A DNA stretch of 56,927 bases, from assembly GCA_024195585.1 (NCBI GenBank), contig SWBL01000332.1, positions 1-56,927 on the forward strand. The letters are read 5' to 3'. Positions 10,138 through 21,057 of the stretch are shown here, in pieces. The first letter of the stretch is position 1, and every line of letters starts with the position of its first letter. The translations under genes and the position numbers were made by a program. The stretch is from Aureobasidium sp. EXF-3400. Its lineage: Eukaryota > Ascomycota > Dothideomycetes > Dothideales > Saccotheciaceae. The notes under the pieces are model-generated. The model made no database searches, was not told where the DNA came from, and saw only the letters and a program-made list of their open reading frames with translations.

Positions 10138-10690
10138 TTGAAAATGCACAATAGTGTTCGAGATAATGCTGGATCCACTGAAACAGCTTACAGTGGTAGC
10201 TCTCTTTAGACTTCTTAAGCACTGATCTACATCTCTGCATTTCTATAACTGACTTATCTTCGTGCATCTGCTCGGAGAGCACATTGTCGCAACTTCAGGG
10301 TAGAACTTTCGTTTCTTCGTGGCTCAATTATAATGGAAACGATATCAGATCCACTGAATCTGACTACATTGACAGCTCCCTGGATACATGAAGATCTGAC
10401 ATACGTCTCTGCATTTTTATAGCTAGTTCATCTTCGTGCATGTGTCCTGAGAGCATATGGTCGCGACATCAAGGGTAGGATTTCGTCGATTCTTGGCCGT
10501 TTCGGTACGTCCAGAGAAATGCAAGATAGTGTTCGTGATCATGTTAGTTGCACTGAGACATTCTGCACCAGTAACTCTCCTTGGACAGCTCATATCATGC
10601 ATTGTTATAAATGCACAATCTGTATGCGTGTGTCTTGAGAGCATCTTCTAGGCGAAGCGTCAAGATATCAGGGGCATAGGTCCTCAACTC
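10138..10690. repeat. Tandem array of three inverted-repeat elements (about 186-bp period)
   Basis: Three units follow head to tail. Left arms start near 10138 (GAAAATGCACAATAGTGTTCG), 10327 (diverged) and 10513 (GAGAAATGCAAGATAGTG). Right arms with GCATTTCTATAAC, GCATTTTTATAGCTAG and GCATTGTTATAAATGC start at 10237, 10411 and 10599. Inner palindromes such as CCACTG...CAGTGG sit between the arms. Each right arm is followed by a shared spacer of the type CTTCGTGCATGTGTCCTGAGAGCAT, then GTCGC and a CAAGGGTAGGATTTCG-like stretch. The units differ by many substitutions, so the array is old or fast-changing. It lies 285 bp after the stop of the F-box-like gene at 8723-9853. Confidence 0.75.
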
Positions 10691-10905
10691 TCCTCAACCC
10701 ATTTGTGAGCATCGAGAATCATTCCAATAAATGAGAGGATTGTTGAAACTTGTGAACGAGAGTTTTTCACATGAGCGCCCCGACTTCGCTACTCGCGTCG
10801 ACCCGGAAACGACACCACCATCCACTATCACTCCCTTCCAAACCTCAATCATCTCACAATAACGCGCTCTTCAACATACACCACCCTGTCAGCGAACAAC
10901 CAATC

Positions 10906-11640
10906 ATGCCTACCAATCTTCTGTCCCTACCACCCGAGCTCCTGCTGCACACAGCAAACTACCTCCCTCCCTCGAGTGTCCTCGCCCTGCGTCTGGTGAA
11001 CAAGCACCTCTGCGCCGCCATCGAGAAGGCCTTCAATACCCTCTGCTTGGCGGAGGTAACCTTCCCATTTACCGCTTATGACCTGAGATCTTTGGTGCAC
11101 TTCAGTCGTAGCCCCTTAGCTCAGCACGTCAAGGTTCTGTTGTTGAGGATTGATGGCGTGTACACTCACCTCCAGATCAAGAGTGTGCGTAACCAGATCC
11201 ACCTCAGCGAGGCCCTTGCTCTTCTTCGCAGACGTACGCCTCTCTGTCGGTGGGCGTCAAGTACGACCCCAAGGGCACAATCATCCCAGAGCTGAGAGCT
11301 TTAGAGGCCAAGATGGCAGTCCTGACCAACATCAAACATGTCTTTACCGAGTTCCTGTTACCAGCAGTTGCTGCCTCTGGGCATCACCATCTCGACACTT
11401 TCCTTTGACGTACAGAGCAAAAGCTTCCACGAAGAGGGTCTGCGAGCCTCCAACCCCATGATCACTTGGTTGCACGCGCGCTGTGTTGCTTCCGCTGCCG
11501 TCACCTGGGACATGCTTGTTCGCTACCAGCACTCCAAAGACGACATGACGACACCTTGCGACTACATCCATTTTGCCCGCGGCGCTACTCTGACCAATCG
11601 ACGACTACACATCTGCTCGCTACAAGGATACCTTGCCTTT
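10906..11640 (+). pseudogene. F-box-like gene, probably frameshifted
   Basis: The ATG at 10906 opens a clear F-box at residues ~5-40 (LLSLPPELLLHTANYL, VLALRLVNKHLCAAIE), followed by the family segment LRSLVHFSRSPLAQHVKVLL. A 47-bp intron (GTGCGT...TTCGCAG, about 11185-11231) joins QIKS to TYASLSVGVKYDPKG in phase 0. The frame then runs through LTNIKHVFTEFLLP and stops at TGA near 11409. A one-base shift near 11360 would instead continue as LLPLGITISTLSFDVQ...WLHARCVASAAV to about 11620, which looks like the natural C-terminal part. I therefore suspect a single-base indel. The 3' end of the original gene is uncertain, as that frame stays open to 12105 through low-complexity sequence. Confidence 0.55.
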
Positions 11641-11649
11641 CCTCATCCA

Positions 11650-12847
11650 CAAACGATTACTCCTCCCTCGTCATCCACAATGGCAAAATCCCTCAACGAC
11701 AACAAGGAGGAGGCAATCGCTTCCTTGGCATCCCCTACGCTATACCCGCCTCCTCTCTCCACATCACAAAACCTCGAGTTGGAAGGCCCCTTCGCCGGTC
11801 CCAGTTCTTACATCCTCAACCTCCAAAAGCATCGCGATATCAACATCAACAACAACAACATCAACAATCTTGTTGTTTCGTGTCAACTCCACATCCTGAG
11901 TAGATGCAGAAACCGCCACGTCCAAAAGGTCGTCACGGGAGATTTTACCGCGATAAATGGCTCTGGGATCCATGCTGGGGTGAAGGAAGTGCTTGGTAGC
12001 GCTCACCACAGACCCAAAAGGCCCTTGAAGTACAACGTTGCCTCGCATGCGTTACCTGTGAAGAGACAAGAAAAAACGAAGCTGTGTGTGAAACAACAAA
12101 AATAAAAAGCACAAACTCATTCGAAGAAGAAAGAAAAAAAAAAAAAAAAACAGGACAAGGGAAAAAAGAAGGATTTGAGAAACCGCAGCATGATTGACCC
12201 CGAAGACTGGCACACAACGCACTTGGTCTCTTTTTGAATTGCCGAAAAAAAAAAAAAGAGATACAAGAAAACAAAGAAATTCAACGACGATGACCGGACA
12301 CCAAACATCGTCAGAAGACCTGTCGATACGACGCTACAGCAACCAAGCGTTACACCACCAGAGTGGCTCGCACGCGCACACGAAGAGACGGATACATTGG
12401 GCAAAAGAGTGGGAAGGTGGGATTCATGATAAGGAAACAATAATGGAAGAGCACATTGAAAAAACAAGAGATGGAGGAAGCAAGACGCGCAACTACAAAA
12501 GACAAGACACGGAATAAGAGAAGAAGAAAAAAACGACCAAACCCAGACTCTTTTAGTCCTTTCTATAGAAAAAAATGAGAAAACCCCAACAAAGAAACAG
12601 TTTCTCCAAAGAACACCAAACAGAATGCCGCTAGAACCACATGACTGAAAAGAAACTCCTTGCTGCACAAGTTATAAGAAAAAAGGAAACAATTAACTGT
12701 TGACTAGTAATATACAACAGGACGAAAGTTCTAGTGAGTGCAAGGCGCATGGGGTGGGTATAACCAAGAAAATGGCGACAAGCAAATCAATCGCTGCATC
12801 ACAAGTCAGTATACATTCGCCTTTCTTCCTTTCTCCCAGAAGACTTA
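11650..12847. other. A-rich intergenic region between the F-box-like gene and phospholipase D
   Basis: About 1.2 kb with long A-runs on the plus strand (about 12132-12149 and 12245-12257), T-runs on the strand of the phospholipase D gene. It probably carries that gene's 3' UTR. There are also CAA and AAC repeats (about 11845-11870). The open frames here are driven by low complexity. No gene supported. Confidence 0.5.
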
Positions 12848-15800
12848 CTAAATTTCCAGAGGGGCAAGCTGATCAATGTTGTAGAGCCAGTTGCCGCCCT
12901 TTTCTTCTCGCTCAAGCCTGTAACTTTCGTCAGCAATCGATCGTCTTCCAACATTATCAAGAGACCACTCACCAGTCATAAGGGAAAGTAACCACATGCC
13001 CCTGAACAAGCTTCAGCAAGCTCTCAGCCTCCTCTTTGGTAAGGATTTCGGGCTCGAACGCGCCTCCATTCTTCATACTGCCTCTGGTATTGGCACGATT
13101 ACGTCTGCGCTTGGAGGTGCTGTGTTGCATGTTTCCACTGCCGCTGACAGTAGCCGCATGTTGGACCTGACCAGATTCAAAGTTCTTTTCCTTCTCCGTC
13201 ATTTCGGGGAATTGGATAGTGCGAGATTTCGTCATACGGGCAGGTGCGCCGTTGGTGGTAGCGCTGCTGTTGGTAGGGACGCCGTCAAGAGGTGGTGGTG
13301 CAAGTGTAGCATCCGTGTTGGCAGTGTCATTGCGTGGCGCGGCCGCTTTCTCGTCGAAAGGCTCTTCGTCAGCGGCATCATCAGCGCCACCATTGCTGAG
13401 TACAGGATCAGAGGCACGAGGACCACCGTCCAACCCTTGCTTCTCGGATTTTTCAGACATATCGCCATTCGTGGCAGCGACGTTGGAGTGAGAAGTGCTG
13501 GGTCGACCACCAAAAAGCCTACTCAATCCACTAAATCTGTTGCTGGCGTGTTTGCTCGCGCGCTCTGAGACGTTCGCCACGGAGGAGAGGGCGTCAGTAC
13601 CTCCAGAGCCAGGAGGACCACTAGAATCGGGTGCGTCGCCAGAAGGTTTAGGAAGCGGCACACTTGTACCCAAACCTTGCGACATCATGAACTTCTCATT
13701 GTATGAGTTGAAGCTGCGATACTCAGCCCACGACTGGACCTCAGAATCCGGCATGCAGCGGAAGACTTGACGATAGATGCGAGTGTTGTTCTCTGCTACC
13801 TGGTGCCAGATCTTCTTGTAGAAGTCGTTGACCAAAGGGTCGCGCATACAGTCCTCATCAACCACAGGTCGTATCATGGAGTTGAGCAGCGGGTTGATGA
13901 TGTGAGCATTCTCAGAATCAACCTCCTGAACCAACGATGGGCCACCTATGTCCGAGTCATCGCAGACAGGAAGTGGTGGGAGTTGTGACAACTGTGTCAA
14001 GCCAAGCTCACGCGTGTTCATACGAGGCGGCATGGGTGGAGGGAGTAGACGACCTGCTTCGGTAGCGTTATGTGGGAGATCATAGATTTGGTGGTGGATG
14101 ACTTCTCTCCTGATCGAGGAGGATCGTTCACGTGCAGTAGCGTCGAGTAGATTGGCACTCTTAAGCACTTCCCTGCCGTCAGGCGTAATGTAAGTATCTC
14201 TGGCAGACATGTCGACTACGTTCTCAAGGTTCTTCATGTTATCGGTACCGAATCCGGCGACGTCGAGGTCATGAGGTCTGTCAACAGAATGTTTCTTGCC
14301 GTCGGCACCGTCCATCTGACCAGCATTGCCATTGTCAGTTTCGTTCAGGAAGTTGTGCAAAACACCAGCCTTTCCGTCGCGCTCGCTGTTGTGATGCAAG
14401 TTCTCCTCGGTCAGGCCGTGAGCAGGGGGAGTCTCAGGTGGCGTGATGAAATCGTCTCTGTAGATATGTTCCATCTCTTCGTCTTGGAAGGCCCTCTCAG
14501 CTTCACATTCACGACGGTATATCTCGTCAACATCGACTCCAAGATGCTCGCGCATGAGACGCATGCGAAGTGAGTGAGGGAAAGTTCCAACATCGTAAGG
14601 CTTGCCACCCATGAAAGAAGGAATCATCTCTTGGTCAGTAACAATGGCAGCAACTTCGGAATCTCTTGAACCCAACATAGAGCGCTCGTTGATGTTGGCA
14701 GATCCAATGATGACACTGCGATCGTCAACGACCATACACTTGGCGTGGATGTAGAGCTGTTCGGTGGTCAAACACTTGCGAGGACCAATCTTGCCCCACT
14801 GTCTCAGAGCATAGAACTCGATGTACTGCGTAGGGTCGATACCTTGGGCGCGTAACCTGCCAAAGATGGATGATTCACCTCTACAGATACTGCGGTATTG
14901 ACATTGCATGATCAGACGAACACTGGTTCCGTCTTGTGAGTCGACTTGATTCTGGAAGCCAGGCATCAGGGGAATGATCAAGCATGCTCTCCAATTGTCG
15001 CCTCTCTCATGGGCGAGTATGATTCTCTCGACAAGAGCGTCACCAATCTTGTTGTTGATCTGAGTACCTTCGACAACACAGCTTGAAATAAAGAACTGGT
15101 TCTCGATGTACACAAAGTGCTCAGAGCTGGTGATAAGGTAGACGTAGGCGTTCATGATACTGCATTCGGTCTTGTTCGGTGTACCAATCGACCAGGATGT
15201 GCAAGAGCGGAGGATTTGAATCTGGCAGGTACCAGTCATGCCGAGACGTTCAAGTTCACTCTGATCGAACTCAGGTGGAGGCAGCAGAATTGGCGTAGGA
15301 CGGGAAGGCACACGCTGTCTGAGAATGTAGTTCCATCTCTGAACGAAATGACGGGCCACGTCTCGAGCAGGCTGACCAACGATAGTCATGGCAATATCGT
15401 GCCAAGGCATGCGAGGTACCTTGGTGCGATCGTACATCTCCTCGTAAGGACGGTCCAATCCGTAGAAGTCCTGTACTCTGGGATTGGAGTAATCTTTACC
15501 AGGCCAGACCTGGCAATTATCCGCAGTCCTGGGTCCTTCCATATCCAGCTCGAAGCCAGTGAGCTTGTCATCGGTCAGGGAGTGGTGCGGGTCGTCCCAT
15601 CTTCCAAAACACAAATCCACACCACCCACGAACGCCATAGCATTGTCAATCACCACCAGTTTCTCGTGGTGCGCCCAAAAGAACTGATTCTGCCTGAACT
15701 GATTGGGCGAACGTTGAACACAGACGTTGGGGTGGAGGTCTAGGAGTGAGGCTTTTGTGTATTCCGAGTCGATGGGGATGGCAGACTCGATATTGCGGTA

Positions 15801-18362
15801 GACGATGACGAAGATCTTGACGCCTTCTTGGGCCTTTCGGAGGAGCAGACGGTCGAGACGCCATTTTTGACTGATGGCGGCTGGTCGGCGAAGGTAGAGT
15901 TCGGGACTGAGCCACCAGTCGTGGATATACACAAAGCTTCTCGCGTTGTCAATGGCTCGCGAAACTTGCCACATGTGATCTCTGCCATCAACCAGCCAGC
16001 GAGCAAAGACATTCTTGCGGACCGGCGCAAAACTGTCGAAGCGATGTTTCAGCGACCAGATTGTGTTTTTCACCATGTAGTCGATAGACTCTTGGAACTG
16101 CACCAGTTGGCGCTCGTTCTTGGCCAACATCTTCAGTTTTCGCTCCGAGTTGTATAGACGAAGTATGTGGTGCTTAGGCTGTGTTGCATTGCCAGCGGTT
16201 TTGGCCAATTCTTCTGCTGTTTGGTCTCTCAATCGCTTTTTCCCAACCTTATCGGTAGTGAAATCGCCATCTACCAGGAAGACCTCACGCGGCTCTAGTG
16301 ACTCGGGACTATCCAAGGCAACGACATAGCTGTGGCGGATCATGAACCATTTGGGTTCCGCATTTCTCTTGAAGGCGGAGACTGACGCTGTGACAGGTCT
16401 CCTACGTAGGTCAATGTTGGGCTTGGAGATGATGGACATCAAACCCTCCTTGCCGTGATAACCGCCTTCGACTGACAGACGCAAAGAAAGAGCTGAAAGC
16501 TCGAGGAACTTGCACAAGCGTGTGCTGTCAGGACGGAAGACTAGCCACCTGATCATCTGCTGCAGATAGTTCTCGAGCTTCCTTCGTTGACGCTCATTGT
16601 ACAAATCCTTGGCTTTGGCACCTCCAGCGGCACCAGCAATACTGCCGGCTCGAGCGGCTTCGCCAGTCACACCATCGGGACCAGATGCATGCCCAGTGCT
16701 TGACTTGCGTCTGGATAAAGCGAAAGACGTTCTACGTCGCTTCTTCATACCAGGTCTCTCTGGACCACTGGCCTCACCGTCAGGACCGCTTGCTTCAGCG
16801 ATAGCATTGTCATCATCTTCTTCCTCGTCATCAGCTAAACCTCTCACACCACGAAGGTATGGGAAAGCACTTCTGGGGAATCGAGGAATCTTGGCTTTCG
16901 AACGATCCTCGGTCTTGAGAATCGAGTATCGCTCTGACTGGCTTTGAAACTTATACTTGAGATGCAAATTGCTAAAGTCTCTGAGAGAACGGTGAATGGT
17001 CCACGACATACGTGAAGGCCCGCTTCCATATTCAAGGTTGATGGTGAAGACCATATGGCGATCACCGGACTTGCTCTCGCGATTCTGACTCGAAGGGATG
17101 GTGATTTTGAGTTGCTCAAGCAAGACAGGAATCTTGCGACGGCCGTGTTCATCACGCTGGTACATGCTAGCCAAGAAGATGGCAGCAGGCGAACCAGCAA
17201 GTAGCTCAGCCATGAGTTCTGTAGACTTTTGATGATCAACTTTGACTCGTTCGTCTTTCTTGCGTTGACCAAGCAGTTTCAGGCCAGCCTTGACTTGTTT
17301 CCATTTTTGAGCACTGGTACTCTGCTGGCGCTCACCGCGGCCTCTCCATGGTGAGGCTGAGCCATCAAGTGCGCCGGCGAGTCCTGTGAATCTCCTCGAG
17401 GTAGTTGGACGATTAGAGTCAGACTGCTCAGCAGCATCATTTGTAGGTCTGCTACTGCGAGGAGCATAACTCAGACCTCGGGCGCCCTCAAGACCACGTC
17501 TCCAGGCACTCTTGGCAAGACGATCGCGGCCTTCATCCTCGCTGACGCCTGCTCTCGAGTTCTCAGGAATGTCTGTCATGGTGGCTCTACGCGGCAGGCG
17601 TGGAGTTCGATCGGCATGATCGCGCAAGAAAGAAGGAAAGCGCGGAGTACGGGGAGTCGAAGGGCCAGCCGATGGCGTCTTCTCCATCTTTCTCCTAGCC
17701 TTGCGCTTCTGGCGAGGCTCGTGGCCTTCGGCTGCCTCATCCATTGAGCTCTCCTCAATATCGCCCTCGGCCTCGCTACCATCATGCTGCGACTGAGAGT
17801 AGACAGGAAAATGCGGCTCTTCCAACTCTTCTGTAGGGGTCATCAAGACTGAAGCGTTGGTAAACTCGCTAGGATGGCGCGAGTGAGTGGGAGTAGCCAT
17901 GGCTTTTAAGCGGGAGAAGAAGGAACCCTGACGGCCGTGTTCATCTGCACCGTCGAGCTGCTCTTCGCCAAGTCTTCTTTCAGGCGGTGTTTGGGTACCG
18001 CTGCCTCCACTAGCATCTCTATTGCGGGACATTGTACGTAGAGTTGGGTCCGAGTCATGACGCAGGACGAATGGTCGCGGACGGGGACTTGTGGCCGAGA
18101 CGGAGCGAGGAGCTGATCCATTCTGGAAGTTCTTAAATGATGGCAGATTGAAGTCGGCAGGAGTGGGAGGGCCAAAATGTACAGAGACAGCGGTGGGTGG
18201 TCTGAGAAGATCGGTTGAGAGAGTGGTCTGCGCTGGAGTAGGGACTTCGGGAGTAAAAGTAGTCCGTAGAGGAGATGATGGTTGGCTGAGTCCTTCTCCC
18301 AGACGAGTGCGCGGTATTGGCGACAAGGACCTGGGCGCCTCCTCTTCTGCCACCATCTGCAT
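12848..18362 (-). CDS. SPO14: Phospholipase D (Spo14/PLD1-type)
   Basis: A 1819-residue phosphatidylcholine-hydrolysing phospholipase D that makes phosphatidic acid and choline. In yeast this enzyme is regulated by phosphoinositides and needed for sporulation membranes. The start is ATG 18362 (MQMVAEEE). Residues ~1-400 are Ser/Pro-rich and disordered. A PX-like region spans about 410-610 (MVFTINLEYGSG, RSLRDFSNLHLKYKFQ) and is interrupted by an acidic insert. A PH-like region covers about 640-770. Two HKD motifs are intact: HEKLVVID near residue 899 and HAKCMVVD near residue 1206, each with the following GG/GS motif (FVGGVDLCFGRWD; IIGSANINERS). The last exon, 12848-12917, is joined across a 55-bp intron (12918-12972) and ends NWLYNIDQLAPLEI. 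A stop inside the intron would otherwise truncate the protein by 22 residues. The reading frame is whole. Confidence 0.95.
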
Positions 18363-19127
18363 CTTGACCGGGGATTGTAGGGGTTGATAGTGTTTTGTCT
18401 CAGTTCATATTACGATACTAAAAGCTGTAGGATGTAGAAATCGTCGTCACGGATGCACGCGAGTCGAGTCGAGGCTTCGGAGGTTGTGGGAAAGCTGGAT
18501 AGGAGAGGGTGACCGGCGACTGGACCAAGGCGGTTGTAGCTACGAAGCGAAGAAGAAAGCCGAACTGGGCGAAACCACCGTCGGAGCAAGAGGAAGGAGC
18601 GTGGAAGAGAGAGAAGCTTTCCAGAAGTCGAGAGTGCCTGCTCGTTTCCGACTTGTGGTCTGAATTCGATAATCTTGAATTGGAACTGGAATTCATCAAA
18701 CTCCCGCGCCTGCCCCCCTCAACCCGCGACGCCGTCATCTCCGCCGCGGCCTTGGCCAACAAATTGTCATCTTCATCACCCTGTCTCTACATCTTCTCGT
18801 ATCGAGTATCCCCTCAGACAAGTCCTTTTCTTCTATATTGATGATTCGTTCCATTGCATCCGCTTGCATTGAGAAACATGTCAGCTGTGGTGCAACGCGA
18901 CCTCCGTAAATCCCATTGTCGTCGTCTTCTGTAGCTAACCTTTAGAAACACAAGCTTCGATGAAGTCACCAGTCAACGATAAGGAAGAAACTTTCAAAAA
19001 AAAAACCATCAAGATTGGTTAACTTGTACAACCACACTTTTCAAACGCCCGCTTCCATAGAAAAGCCACATGTCAAAATGCTACCACCAAAAGATATGCT
19101 CCCTCTTCCTCGACAAGCTCACACCAT
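18363..19127. promoter_or_regulatory. Phospholipase D 5' region and HAS1 3' flank
   Basis: The two genes are read in the same direction, so this 765-bp stretch holds the promoter and leader of the phospholipase D gene and the 3' UTR of HAS1. A poly-A run of nine lies near 18997. The open frames near 18418-18841 overlap on opposite strands and look like chance frames in GC-rich leader sequence. Confidence 0.45.
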
Positions 19128-21057
19128 TCATTCCTGTCGTTGGCGCTTGTAGTTTCCACCTTGTCTGGGTTGACTGCCGTATGCACGACGAGCTCCTTGC
19201 TTCTTCTCCATCTTCATGCTTGAGCCCAGTTGCATGTCCACACGCGGCGGTGTGTTGAAACCGAAGCTCTTGGCTACCTTGACAAGATCGAGCTCGTTGA
19301 CGTTGAAGACTGAGCGCAGCGAGTGCGATGCGTATGCCTGGAGATATGAGCGGTAACCATCCTTGGCCGACTGTGAAGCTTATTGTTAGCACCATGATCA
19401 TCAACAAAAGCAAATAGGCAATTCTTACCTTGTTCAAGTAGTAGTTCTTGCCAATCAACATCTCAAGCTGGCTCTGAATGTTCAACACCTTCTTCTCAGG
19501 CATCTCAAACTCGGTCAAAGGCACACGAGCCTCCTCAAGGTGCTTCAAGAAGCCAACTTCGTTGGGTTGCAAGAACATCAAACTCTTTCCCTTGGTGTTG
19601 GCACCTCTGGCAGTACGACCGACACGGTGAATGTAATCTCTTGGGTCATCCGGAGGGTCGAACTGCACAATCCAGTCAACGGCAGGGATGTCGAGACCAC
19701 GGGCTGCAACATCGGTACAGATCAAAGTGCCCTGCTTGGCGTTGCAGAACTCGAAGAAAGTGTTTGTGCGCTTTTGCTGCTTTTGCTTGCCGTGGAGATC
19801 CAGGACAGGCAGGTCGATGTAGTTGAGAAGTTCGGCGTAGTACTTGACACAGTTGCAGGACGAGAAGAAAACGATAATCTTCTTCTTGGGGTGTTTCTTG
19901 AGGAAAGTAAACAGCAGACGGAAACGCATATCGGGTTGGCAGACAATGAAACCCTGCTCCAGACCTTCTACGGTACTGTGCTCTTTTCTGTGGTCAACGT
20001 TGATGTAGAGAGGTCCAGGTCGCAGCGAGATTCTTGCAAGATCCTCGACCTTTGTTGTCTGAGTGGCTGAGAAGAGCATGGTCTGTCTCTCGTCCTTGGG
20101 CAAAATCTTGATGATCTGGCGCATTTCGTCTTCGAAACCGACTTCGAGAATACGGTCGGCTTCGTCGATAATCAAAGCCTTGATGTTCTTGTAGACAAAG
20201 CCCTGGGTGTTTTGCAGGTGATCGAGTAGACGTCCGGGAGTAGCGATGAGCAAGTTGACACCCTTGACCAGCTTCTCGGCCTCGGCGCGGCGGTTGGCTC
20301 CTCCAATGACGATACCGAAGGTCTGCGAGTGGTGGGCCATGAGTTCGCGGGCGACACCGAAGATCTGGAGAGCGAGTTCACGGGTAGGCGAGACGACGAT
20401 GACACCGGTACCTGGAAAAAAGTTAGTACAAATTCACAAGACGAACCAGACAGGCGCATGCTTACCGTTTCTAGGCTTGAACTTGAGCGAGTGTAGCATC
20501 TCGATGGCGGGAATCAAGAAAGCCAGAGTCTTGCCCGAACCAGTCTTTGCAGCACCCAGAACATCCTTGCCAGCAAGAAGAGGCGGAATACCTCTTGCCT
20601 GGATCTCGGTCATTTTCTCAAACTTCATGTCGGCGAGGGCCTTGAGCGTCTTCTCGGAGAGGTTGATGTCGGTGAATTTCTCGGGCAGCGCATCTTGTCC
20701 AGGGAGGGAGACTCCAAGCGCTGAGGGTAGATCCGAAGGCTCGCCAATGTCCTGCTTCTCGACCCCTGCGTCGTCCATGTTCTCGTCTGCCTCCTCCTCC
20801 TCCTCCTCCTCTTCATCGTCGCTGACGTTAGCAACTGCAGACTCGGCGGCAGCCTCGCGCAGTTCCTCGTTCACTTCCTCTTCCTTCTCAACATCCTTTG
20901 CCCTTGCTTCTGCGATCTTTGTCTTTTTGCGCGGCTTCACTTCAGCATCCTGGGCGGCGACAGTCTCTTTTGCGACGACGGGGGCGGGCGCATCGGCGAT
21001 TTTAGCAGAGCCGTGCTTTCTCTTTCTCTTCTTGGATGCGAGCTCCGGGTTCGACAT
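19128..21057 (-). CDS. HAS1: ATP-dependent RNA helicase Has1 (DEAD-box)
   Basis: This nucleolar DEAD-box helicase acts in 40S and 60S ribosome biogenesis. Three exons (20466-21057, 19429-20411, 19128-19370) give 605 residues in perfect phase. The introns are 54 bp, with a textbook TACTAAC branch site, and 58 bp. The N-terminus is basic (SKKRKRKHG), then acidic (a run of Glu near residue 80). Visible helicase motifs are: Q motif ([16 protein letters not shown]), motif I (AAKTGSGKT, ~170), PTRELA after the first intron, [13 protein letters not shown] ([16 protein letters not shown]), SAT, and motif VI (HRVGRTARG). The C-terminus ([26 protein letters not shown]) is the Has1-type extension that separates it from other DEAD-box proteins, and it ends in a Gln/Arg-rich tail. 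Start ATG at 21057 ([10 protein letters not shown]). Confidence 0.95.

Noticed and set aside
11600..11905. Apparent carboxylesterase N-terminus (segment with FLGIPYA)
   Set aside because: Only one short match in one of three open frames; no GESAG-type serine motif or further homology follows.
12117..12668. Minus-strand Phe/Ser-rich frame downstream of the phospholipase D gene
   Set aside because: Produced by T-runs in the probable 3' UTR; low-complexity product.
19540..20070. Plus-strand frame of 176 codons inside HAS1
   Set aside because: Shadow of the conserved helicase exon; no start context, domain or splicing.
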